A DNA stretch of 64,000 bases from positions 12,977,553 through 13,041,552 of the forward strand of contig NC_059079.1 of assembly GCF_020497125.1 (NCBI RefSeq). Direction: 5' to 3'. The position numbers were made by a program, and so were the translations under genes. Positions 46,575 to 57,000 of the stretch are shown piece by piece; the stretch's first letter is position 1; each line of letters begins with the position of its first letter. The DNA comes from Mauremys mutica (taxonomy: Eukaryota > Chordata > Testudines > Geoemydidae). The notes under the pieces are model-generated. The model ran no database searches and was not told where the DNA came from. It saw only the letters and a program-made list of their open reading frames with translations.

Positions 46575-46934
46575 GGGGCGTGCCCCTCTAGGGAAGTGTG
46601 GAGGACTATCTGGGAGGGGACACACGGTGGGGCCTGGGCCATCCCGGGTGGGGGGCGAGGAGAGAGCACCACCCAGCTCCACTCTTCCTCCAGCCCAGCT
46701 CCAGCCCCAGATGCAGCTCCACTCTGCCCCCAGCTAAGCTCCGCCCTCATTCCCTCGCTACCCTCAGGCCAGCTCCGCCTCTAGCCCCAGCTCCTTCCCC
46801 ATACCCAATTCTGCCCCAGCTCCACCTTCAGCCCAAGCTCCTCTGCTGAGCCAACTGTGAAGTAATGGAGGGGGGCATAGACAGATTCCATTATTGGTAA
46901 GGGGGGCACAACAGGAGAAGTTTGGGCACCACTG
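46575..46934 (-). mobile_element. hAT-like fragment, CAGTGGTGCCCAAACTT end
   Basis: The right end on the plus strand is AAGTTTGGGCACCACTG, followed by CTTTAGAG, a good match to the hAT target type. The interior is a degenerate C/T-rich tandem (CCAGCTCCA/CCCCAGC) at about 46670-46830. The opposite inverted end and its target copy were not found. Confidence 0.6.
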
Positions 46935-47116
46935 CTTTAGAGTGAATTTTAAATTTGCTTCCTGAGAGTATTTGCACTGCAAACCTCATGAGCTTCTTTC
47001 CTCTAATCAGGGAACAATAGCCGTGTAACTTGTAAACCACTCTCAGCAAAGCAACACCGCTCAAGTGGCATGAGAACATGACATATTTCTTCAAATAACT
47101 GAGAACCAGGTTTTAG

Positions 47117-47260
47117 ATTCATAGATTCCAAGGCCAGAAGGGAACATTGTGATCATCTAGTCTGACCTCCTGTATGACACAGGACATAGGACTAGGCTGA
47201 ATTAATTCCTGTTTGAACTACAGCAGATTAAAACCATCCGTATGGTGATCTTCAAACTGG
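47117..47260 (-). repeat. CR1 LINE 3' end fragment
   Basis: TTCATAGATTCCAAGGCCAG and GATCATCTAGTCTGACCTCC are the reverse complement of a CR1 3' end, whose signature is a TAGATGATC block and a terminal ATTCTATGA-type repeat. 5' truncated, as most CR1 copies are. Confidence 0.75.
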
Positions 47261-47459
47261 CCAAACCAACAGAAAAAGAATAATTTTCTGAATTCTGCCT
47301 CATTATGACTTATTCACTTGGCCTTCCAAACAATTTTGTTGCGCCAAAAATTGTATTTTAATGGGCATAAGCTTAAAGGGACACTGCCAGATAGTTTAGA
47401 CAAGAAGTTCATTCCCCTTCCCACTCCTACATACCGTGGATCACATTGCAGTCCAGCTC

Positions 47460-48207
47460 CAGGGCCGCCCAGAGGATTCCAGGGGCCCGGGGTCTTCGGC
47501 GGCAGGGGGCCCTTCCGTTCCGGGACCCGCAGCCAAAGTGCCCCGAAGACCCGCGGCGGGAGCCCCCCGCTGCCGAATTACCGCCGAAGCGGGACCCGCT
47601 GCCCGGTCTTCAGCGGTAATTCGGTGGCGGGGGGGGGTGTCCCCGCCGCGGGCCGTCGGGGCACTTCGGCGGCGGGTCCCGGAACAGAAGGGGCCCCCCG
47701 CCGCCGAAGACTGGGCTGCGCTTCGACGGCCCCGGGTCCCGCTTCCCGCCCCCCCCGCCTGGCCCCGGCTGCCGCTTCTCCCCCCACCCCCCGCCTGGCC
47801 CCAGCCCCGGCCCCGGCTTCTCCTCCCGGCCCCGGCTTCTCCCCGGCCCCGGCCTCTTACCGAGCGCGTCTCCGGCGGGGCCTGAGCTCCGTCCCGCTCA
47901 GAGCCGCGTGGTGAGGGGGCGGGGCTGTGAGCTCCACGGCGAGCGGAGGCAGCTGCCCCACCCCCTCCCCACGCCGCTCTGAGCGGGGCGGGGCTCAGGC
48001 CCCGTTGGAGCTCCCAGCCCCGCCCCCTCACCACGCGGCTCGGATCGGGGCGGGGCTCAGGGGCTCGGCCGGAGACTCGGCGCTTGATGCGCTGAGGCTC
48101 CAGGAGCGGGGCGGAGGCGGGAGCCTCCGCTCTTCTCTTGGGGGCCCCTGCAGAGCCCGGGGCCCGGGGCAAATTGCCCCCTTTGCCCCCCCCTCTGGGC
48201 GGCCCTG
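47460..48207. mobile_element. GC-rich non-autonomous hAT element with perfect target duplication
   Basis: It begins CAGGGCCGCCCAGAGG and ends CCTCTGGGCGGCCCTG, perfect 16-bp inverted ends. TCCAGCTC occurs exactly on both sides (47452-47459 and 48208-48215). The interior is extremely GC- and CpG-rich, with repeated blocks (GCCGCGTGGTGAGGGGGCGGGGCT; GGGGCGGGGCTCAGG) in both orientations. Long overlapping open frames on both strands, up to 264 codons, are a result of the composition and have no domain. Confidence 0.92.
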
Positions 48208-48309
48208 TCCAGCTCATGGACCTTTCTCCTCCCATTCACAATTGTATGTCCAAATTCCTTTCTAGTCACAATCAAACAACATTCCTGAGGCATCAATGGC
48301 CTACACAGT

Positions 48310-49830
48310 GGGGTAAAAGTCATCATCATCATGTTCCTATTAGGCCTCTGACGTTTAGGGCAATGACGAAGCTCCTTCACTCCTGTCTATTTCTGGCAAG
48401 TCTTTCAATGGTTCCTCAGCTTGGCTTCCACAGCTCTTTGCCATGTTGTTTTCACCTCATTTTCACTTGCCTTCAGGTGTCCATCTTATTGCTACTCTGA
48501 TGATGGAATCAGTTTCCATCCGAAGGACATGACCGATCCATCTCCAATGCCTCCTGGCAATGATGGTGCTCAGATCCTCTTGGCTGCACTATGTCAATAG
48601 ATCTTGGTTTGAGATTGTTCTGGACCATAAGATATGGAGGATTTTTCTGAGGCAGGTTGTATGTAATGAAGACAGTTTGGACATGTCATACTTTCTCATT
48701 CCCCAGCATTCTGCACTATAAAGTAGTGTAGAAAAGATGCAGCTTTGATATATCTTGAGTTTGGTTTTGGTGTTGTTTTCTGATGATTTCCAGACTGTAT
48801 CTAAGCTCCTGAAGGTGTTCCTGGCTTTATTGATTTTGTTCTGGATGTCCTGGCTTGTTCCACCATCCTGGCTGATGGTGCTGCGCTGCCCAAGTATGTG
48901 AATGTTTCTACATTGGTGAGAACATAATCCTAGCCGTACTGGTGATGGTGAGGAAATATTAAAGGTCATGATATCTGTCTTATTGCAGTTGATTTTCAGT
49001 CCAATTTGCTGGCTGAATGCATTGAGTCGAATTGTTTTTTCTTGTATATGGTGCTGGGTATGTGATAGGAGGGTGACATCATCTGCAAAGTCCGAGTCTT
49101 CAAGGGATGAGAAGAGTGTCCATTTAATGCCTCTCGGCATGTCTTCTGTTGTACGCCGCATTACCCAGTCGATGGCAATGCTGAAGAGGATTGCAGACAT
49201 GACACACCCCTGACATACTCCTGTTTTGATTTCAGAACTGAGCTCACTGTGATCAACACTGCATGTAAAGTTGAAATAGAAGCTTTTGATGACGTTGATT
49301 ATACGGAAAGGAATTCCATATGTCCGTAGAATGCACCATAGGCTGGTCCTGTGAATGCTATCAAAAGCCTTCTCAAAGTCTATGAAATTTACGTAGAGTT
49401 GCCGTTCCCATTCTAAATACTGTTCTATTATGTTTCATAGAGTGAAGATCTGGTCTATGCATCCACGCCCTTTCTGAAAACCAGCTTGCTCTTTTCTGAA
49501 AATGCTATCAACTGCCTCTGATATACGCTGGACTATGATCTTACACAGTGCTTTGCTTGGCACAGATAAAAGTGTGATACCACGCCAGTTATTACAATCA
49601 CCGAGAGTTCTTTTCTTTGGTATCTTCACTATAACCCCGTTGGTCCACTCATCTGGCACTTTTTCCCTTTCCCAGACTGATGTAAACAGAGGGGCCAGGA
49701 TAGATGCTGCTAATTTAGGATTTACCTTGAACAATTCTGCATTCAAGTTATCCTTGCCAGGAGCTTTCACAATTTTTAAGGATTTGATGGCTTGAATGAT
49801 CTCGTCCTTAGTTGGGGTGTCTATGTTGAT
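48310..49830 (-). pseudogene. Non-LTR retrotransposon reverse transcriptase, 5' truncated (RTE-like)
   Basis: One minus-strand frame runs from about 49830 to 48589. It reads KAPGKDNLNAELFK, KKRTLGDCNNWRGITLL, FRKEQAGFQKGRGCIDQIF, VNFIDFEKAFDSI (motif A), CQGCVMSAILFSIAIDW (motif B, where Arg is usual at the Cys), DFADDVTLLS (motif C, catalytic Asp pair intact) and GLKINCNKT (motif D). One TGA (49437-49435) sits where Arg (CGA) is expected, and a TAG ends the frame at 48589; the C-terminal region HWRWIGHVLRM follows in the same frame. The 3' end is an ATGATGATGATGAC tail at about 48331-48318. The endonuclease half is missing. Clade assignment (RTE-like) rests on the tail and motif wording and is less sure than the RT call. 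Confidence 0.85.
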
Positions 49831-52632
49831 AAAAGTAGGTAAAAGTAGGAAAACATTTAATGTAATTTTAGTTATATTTTAAGGCCATTTAGTTGCTGGA
49901 ACAAGTAGGTGCCAGCACCATGTGACCAGCCTGTGCTCTATGGACCACCTATCAGACCTTGCTGGGAACCTCTGGTTTAGACCAAAAGAATTAAGTTTTG
50001 CTGAAAAAGCTGCTATCCCAGAAACCTAATTTGCATAAAAATGTTTTTATGAATTTTAAATAAGGACGGGGTCCCATTTCTCTGTGGCACTGGACATCCA
50101 AAGAAGCTGGACGAACAGCATCGTGCCAATGCATGAGAACCAGAAGATGAACCTTGACCATCTAGTTTCACAGAAAACTAAATGCAAATGGTGAAAAGTA
50201 AGTTTGTTTTTGGAAACTTCCTGATTTTTAAGGATATAAGAAGTTATTTATGTAAGGGCAGGTATCAAATTGCAAGTGTGGGAGGGACTATGCAAATAAG
50301 ATTTGTGTCTGACTGTGCTAATGCCTTGCTTAGCCTCTGAGCATGCCTGGGGGCAAGAAACCTGATCAGATTCATGCCGAGCTGAGTGCTTGTGCAATGG
50401 AAGTGCTGCACCTTCTCTCCTGATGAACTGGACTTCTGAGTGCTTACTAAATATGACAATCCGTAACATGTGGTAGGAATTGTTGGGGTGCTGTAATTGC
50501 TTTATCACACGTGGACTTCTGCTGAAGTCAATGGGAGTTCTGCATGCAGGGGGGGCTGAAGAATGAGCCCCAAAGGAGCCGCATAGGTAGAGAGAGGCAG
50601 ACTTGCAATTTACACACAGAATTAAATGTGTCTGCATGGCTGAAGTTATTGTTCCTTTCAGAAGATGCAGTTCGATCGCTCCTTGCTACACTCGTGTCTA
50701 ACTCTGATGAGCACAAATGAAATTTGTTCCCATGGCCAGGGGTTGGGTGGAGGAGTAGGTGACATGAAACACCACATTTGATTTGCAAAGTCCAGTTCAA
50801 ATAACTTTTGACTGGACTGACTTGGTGCATGAAGAATAAACGCATTTTCCTACAGCCTCCCTTTGGGCAAGCTTGGAAAATGACTGTTCTCTAAGAACAA
50901 AGGGTAAGAAAATGGCGGCCCATTATAAACTCCATGCAAAAGGAAAACTCATATAAAGTTATGGAAATGAAGGTTTCCAAGCTCAGAAGGCCCATTTTGT
51001 AGTGTATCATTATGGTTTACAACTTGGTAGTGGCTGCTTATATAACCCAGGATGCCGTGCAGGGCAGTACATGGGCAAGTAGCCCACTTTGAGCCTAATG
51101 AAAATGATCCATTGCAGCAGAAGGGAGTTCAGATAAGCAGGACTGTTGCCAACACAATAGGGATATTCTTCTGAAAGGCCGTGAAGCTAAAAGAAAGATA
51201 TTAATTCTATTGAAAAGTATTGGGTTCAGAACGTTGTATCCAGTGAAAGGACACAGGAATCTTCCTTGCATTCAAATCCTGAATTGCAAAACAACATCTC
51301 ACCCCTTCGGGATGCAGCCAGATCGTTCACAAAAGCCCCTTAACTTAACATGTCTCATTCTTGCACAGAACTCCCTGTTCTTTGATCCAACTAACTCAAA
51401 CCAGGAGGGCTCAAAGGAGGGAGGGGGGGAAGTGTTTCGAATAAAAAAAAAGAGCAAAAAAGAATGTAGAATTATTTAATTTAAAATGTATGGTTTAATT
51501 TGCTGCATGTTCCAACATGAGATGTGGCTCTAGGACGAACTGATTAAACAAGATCACTTGGCTACCAGCCCGCACACATTGTTAAGCAAGGCAGCCTTTG
51601 CACTAATCTCTCTCCTTGGCCCCCGACCCTCCTCCCCTAACAACGTGGCAAGTGAGGGCAGACAAAACATAAGCTGTAATGTTACAATACATTTCCCAAT
51701 GGATCCGATGACATTTTTACAGCTGGGGGACGTTTGACATTGGGAGAGGAAAGTGGCCACCTATTTTAGGATGGGGATAGTGCCAGAACCTTATTTAATA
51801 GGGAAGAGGGTGATGGGCAGTGACAAATATATTGAGGTTTTACAGTGTTTCGTGCCTACTTGCTATTGTCAAACTTTTTAAAGTGGAATATTGGAAGAAA
51901 GGCCTTTTTTGTTGTTAATTCTGAAAGAAAAGTCATCCCAGGTTGTTTTTTTTTTTTTACAATTTATCCTGACCTTAGGCTACTTATTTTATCTCAGGTT
52001 TCACTGACATTTTGAGAATTCCCTCTGGCATCTGGTGCCTATTTATAAGGTAGAAAAATAAGGAATCACTTAAAAAGATGCAAGACTAAATGTGAAATTT
52101 GTGTTAAAACAACACCCTTGGAGATTGCAATGTAATAATTGACCCCTTTCTCGTTTGTATGTCTAATGCCCTCTTTGTTCTTTCTACAGCTCACAAGGTA
52201 TTGAGTGTATTGGTTAAAGAAGGGTTTCAGACCCTGGAAAAATCCTCGTTCCTAAGGGTTTACTATTCTTCTATCATGACAATTATACTCTAACATTGAC
52301 TTTCTTCTTGTTTTCCATTCCGGGTAGGGTGAAGGCCTATGAAAGAATCCTATTGGTCAGAACTCTTGCAGTTTATTGCTTTTAAAGATTTGGCAAAAAC
52401 ATCATTAATTTATAAAAAACTGCTTCAGCTATGATATAGACACCAAAAATCATGGACTGAAAAGAGACACTGGATTTATGGTTTATTACAGCATTCTGTA
52501 ACCCACTAATCCCCTCTTTTTGTCCTAGGACTGCAGAGGTATTAATGGGCCACTCTACCTTGAATGGTCCCTTACAATATGTGCTAATTCCTTATTCTAA
52601 ACAATCTCTTCTACCTTGCATTTTGCTGTGAG
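49831..52632. other. Intergenic DNA, no gene recognised
   Basis: No supported gene. Frames near 50248-50845 (minus) show no domain. The DNA is mostly AT-leaning with short poly-T and poly-A runs (about 51440 and 51950). GTCAATGGGAGTTC at about 50528 belongs to the dispersed CAATGGGAGTT motif family. Confidence 0.45.
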
Positions 52633-52766
52633 GCCTGAAGAAGAGCTCTGAGTGGCTCAAAAACTTGTCTCACTCACCCACAGAAGTTGGTCCAACAAAA
52701 GATATAACCTTACCCACCTTGTCTCGAATATCCTGGGACCGACATGGCTACAACTACACTGCATAG
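52633..52766 (+). mobile_element. Penelope-type terminal fragment
   Basis: The order is a hammerhead-like core, then AGAAGTTGGTCCAACAAAAG, TTACCCACCTTGTCTCGAAT and CCTGGGACCGACATGGCTAC to CACTGCAT. It matches 22915-23015 and, in reverse, 23310-23425. The shared design with the coding Penelope-like element (hammerhead, then an ACACGGCTAC-like end) supports the assignment. Confidence 0.65.
52635..52662 (+). ncRNA. Hammerhead ribozyme relic
   Basis: CTGAAGA (52635-52641) is an intact CUGANGA box. Stem II pairs GAGC (52643-52646) with GCTC (52655-52658). The GAAA box reads AAAA (52659-52662), one G-to-A change that should abolish cleavage. Confidence 0.65.
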
Positions 52767-53619
52767 TTCAGATATTAACAGATAAGGAATTACATTTGCA
52801 CAAAAGCTAATGTGGCCTGAAACCTCTGTCTCAATATCATCTTTAAAATCTGTGAGGCTGAATTTACTCCAACCAGAGGTAATGAGGGGAATTAGGCCAT
52901 TAGCTTTAATGGGAACAGAATGAGGCTCGTGGTTTTGATATCTCATGAGAAAGATCATTTCTCTTTTGGTTCAACATTCATTAGGTTTACATGCAGTGAA
53001 TGGTGTGCCGGAATCTTCCCCACTTTGCATTAAATAGAAAATACATCTAGGAGAGTCTAAATGTGATACAGATGGGTTTCTGTCATCCAAGCCTCATATT
53101 CCTTGTTACACAGAACTGTGAAAAATACAGATCTGGATTACTGGATCTACTTGTAATTCAGTGTGAGGAAACTGGGAGTCCTGTAGATGACCTTTGGAAC
53201 TAAAATGGATTTAAAAAAGCAGTCCCTAGTTAAGAAGCATAGCTGTGTGTTTTAATCTAGGTATTTCTATGGCCACCATCACTATAAAGCAAGCACTCCA
53301 GTAGTCATGTTAGTTGATCATATGTGTGTTTGTAATATATATTTAAATCTAGTGACAATGTTCCTTTTTCTCTCACTCCTTTGGAATATGCATTCTAAAA
53401 AAAACTTTAGTGGCATATTACATTTAAATATAATGATTATAGCGGCAGCCTCTGCCATTCTGTTATACAGGGTTCCATCTTCTGTATTGGCAAATGGGAG
53501 CTGAACCAGATGAACGACATTCACTGAGTCACATGACATAGGTATAAAGGGGCACAGCTGGTGCACCAATAACACTGTAAAGTCACGACTAGAGAAGACG
53601 GAGGAATGTGAGGGATCTA

Positions 53620-54030
53620 AGTAGGCTAAAGGAGTGGTTAGCAGATTGTATATTGTTGGAAAAAATGTCAGGTAATGCACATTAGAATGAACAATTTGAT
53701 CTCTTGCTACACAGCTGGGGTCTAAGCAAGTTGTAAGGATAAAGACCTGGGCATCACGGGCGACAGCTCAGTAAAAGCCTCTGCTCAGCCTGCAGCAGAG
53801 GTCAGCAATCCAAACTTCAGTGCAAGGAACAGAGGAAGATACTAAAGATAGTGTCATGCCATTGTGTAATGCAGTGGTACATGCTCACATGGAATAGTGA
53901 GAGACAGCCCAAAGAGAGGGGGGCAGGATTGGGTAACAAAGGTAACTAGAAGCACCGAGTACCAAAAGGAAAGAACTGATTTAGACTGTCATTTAGAGAG
54001 GAGACAAATAAGAAGGGACATGACAGAGGG
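53620..54030 (+). repeat. CR1 LINE coding-region relic
   Basis: In order, the segment reads GGTAATGCACATTAGAATGA, GACCTGGGCATCACGGGCGA, a CTCAGCCTGCAGCAG block, TGGTACATGCTCACATGGAATA and GAGAGGAGACAAATAAGAAG. Translated in pieces, this parallels the end of CR1 reverse transcriptase (an RPHLEYC-like stretch and a LERRRLRGDLIEVYK-like stretch, here LERRQIRRDMTEG). Stops and shifts are many, so it is an old copy. Confidence 0.6.
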
Positions 54031-57000
54031 ATCCAAAATGATGGTAAATTGGGAATAAGGGGGGGAGAGAATCTTTCCCCCATTCTCTCATGTTAGTTTC
54101 TTCTCCTTGCCTGATCAAGTCCTTATCACTGCTGCTCTTAGTTTTCTGAGGCAGCAGCATGAAATTGACAAGAATCTGGCCAGACTCATTGCTCCTTTCT
54201 GATCTGCAGTGAAGTTGATCAGCTGCTAGAAAGCAGCATCGGAAGGTTCTCATTCCTCTGCAGCTCCGGCATTGGGGAGCACGGGGAGGGGCAGGTGAAG
54301 AGCGGGATAGTTCTCCCACATTTGGAGGACTGAACCCCTGTCTTTTCTGCTGCTTTCAGAGTAGCTCACTGAAATAGGCCGGCATCTCTGTTCAGTCTCA
54401 TTGCTGGGTAAAATGCAGCTGTGAAAATGAACATACTTGGTCAGTTTCAGTGTGCTGCTAATTCTCACTAACCAGAGGAAGTTCACTGCTCAACACTGGG
54501 GGTGGAAGGTGCATATTTCATGCTTTGACCGTGGTGCACACAGGGGCTCTACTTGCACGTGTGACTGGACATATATGGCTCTGTCACTACTTATCATGGT
54601 GTTGTGCAATTTAACTATTCATGCAGGAGCCAGCCTCCCTGTTAATAAGCAGCCAGAAGTGAGATGAACACTAACAGGATCTTTGGTCAGCTGGCATGAG
54701 CTCCTCCAGTACAACAAACACCCTGAGAGCCGGACTGTATGAAATCCCCTGCTTGGGGCTGCATTGTATAATACAAATCAGGGCTGTTCCAACCCAGCAT
54801 CGTTTGCGGTCTGTGAGCTTAGGAACATCCCTCCTCCTTCCCCCCACCCCAGGCCAGAGTTCCTAAGGCAAGTGCCAGTTTTATGAAATCTTTCCCACCC
54901 CGCCATGTTATTTTTATGGAGAGGAACGAGTGTTTATTTTCAAGAAGATTCAAAAAAATATATTTCCTACCTAAAGAGAAGGCTGGGCTAGGGAAACTAT
55001 GAAAGAGATCATTGTATTCTGTTTGTCCTTCTATCCAGAAGCGTGACCAAGATTTTAGTAACCAGGTGCATTAGGTGCAAGGAATGTATGTGGAGACACT
55101 ATAAATTACTGACACTTTCATCTATAAAAGCCCTAGATTAAAAATTCAGCCCTATGTAAACCATTTAGGCTAAAACAAATGTTTGGAGGAGGATTATTTA
55201 CTGTGGCCAGCCCTACTGCTACTATTTTCTCATGTCAGTGGGCCAGATTCTCCTGTGTTAAGAGTGCAGCCCTCACTCACGCTGGTGAGCCGTACATGAC
55301 TAGCACCAGTGGGTCAGTGGGATTATTTCTCATGAGCAAGTGCGCAGCTGAATAAGGCTTGCAAAGGTAAATCCTGATTTAGGATGAGCCATATCGGTAA
55401 AGAACAGTCTTCTCTGCCAATCCTTCCAAAATACGGTTGTGTGAAGTGGTTTGATTAATGTGCTGCTGCTCAGAGAAAGTAAGTGCTGCCTACATGAGAG
55501 CTCGGTCACGTCAAAGCACATGGAGCTTTGGGTTAGAAAATGCCCCTGCAGCAAATTTGTCACAGCTGTGTAAGACCATTTGACCCAGTCTATTTCTTTT
55601 CCTTGTATGACCCAGGCAACGTGAGAGAAAGGAAGCAGCGCAGCTGCCTGGGCCTAGCCAGGGTGCCGCAGGTTGTAACACCACTCACTCAAACTGAGCC
55701 TGGCGCTCCCTTCTCCCACCCTGGTCACGGGATGCTGTGTCGAGAGCCAACCCCAGGCTGGAGTGGGGAGCCAGGCCCAGCCCCACTGGACAGGAGCTGC
55801 CTCACTCTGCAACGCCCCTTTCAGCCTCTCACCCCCGAGGGCAGGACCTGATGACCCCCCATGTCACCCCTCCCACTTTTAATGGCTCACTGCAACCCCT
55901 GTATTGTTGTGTGTGTGTGTGTGTGTGTAAGCAGGGGATCCAGGCACATGAGAGGCCAGAGCAAAGTGCCCCCTTTTGATCCTGCCCCTGCACAGCCCTG
56001 GGCCTAGCACTATCTACACCCTGCAGTTGCTGCACCTTTTGTCACCTCCCACATCCACAGAGTTCCTTGGCCAGCTGGTGCCCCAGGAGCAGAAGCGAAA
56101 CAGGATGAAGACAAGAGCTGTTTTTTGGGAACAGTAGGAGAGGGCAGAAGATGGAGGAGGGCTAGAGACCTGCAGCGTGCAGGAAGCGTGGCAGAGGTGG
56201 AAAGTTTCCGATAAAGTCTCTCGCTTACGGTGAAGTTCTGAGAGGTAGGGACAAAAATTAGTGAAGCTGTGTCTTAGTGACTTACTCTATCCCTTGGCAT
56301 ATTTTGAAAGACCGTTAACTGTTAGGAGGACCTTGGTGTATGTCCCGTCTGAAAGACAGCATCTCCTATGTGCCTTTTCTCCATACTATCACATTCAGGC
56401 ATCTCTCCAGTCCATGGCAGGAGGCAGAGATGCCCCTTAGTGAAACGCTGACTCCACAGTTCCTGCAGTATCTTATTGCCTAGTGGGATTTGGCGGAAAA
56501 GCCAGAACTCCTTTAGCTTGTGTGGTTTGAAGACGCTGTAGATTCAGGAAATGCACATTAGCCTCACCCTACCAGCTACTTCTCTCACAAAGCGGTCTGT
56601 TCTCCCACAGGTTCTCTCTACCCCAGAAGAGCCTGATTTTGGAAAGGAACAACATTAAAATTTCTTACAAATCACTTTGAAGACAGTAGAAAGTTAGGCC
56701 AAAGTTGTCAAATTTTAGGTCACTAGATCTAGAATTAGGTACCTAATCTAATCCAATTTTCAGTGCCCCTGAAAGCTGTGTGCGCTCAACACCCTTGGAA
56801 GCTAAATCACTTATTGGTAACCTTATGGCATCACCAGACAGTGCAACTGTAAATGGCCTGAGCCTACCTAGTTCTGTTTATAGGAGCTAGATCTTGGAAA
56901 AATGCTTATTTTCTGCTGTGATGCACTTTTTGGACATTACATAGCACCTGTAAATTCTGTTTTAGCCAATGTCCGTTTTTGTAGGGGTAGCAGTCACTAG

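Noticed and set aside
47441..48235. Overlapping open frames of 264, 198 and 149 codons
   Set aside because: All are inside or just over the edges of a GC-rich hAT element with perfect ends. Open frames on both strands reflect the scarcity of A/T, and no domain is seen.
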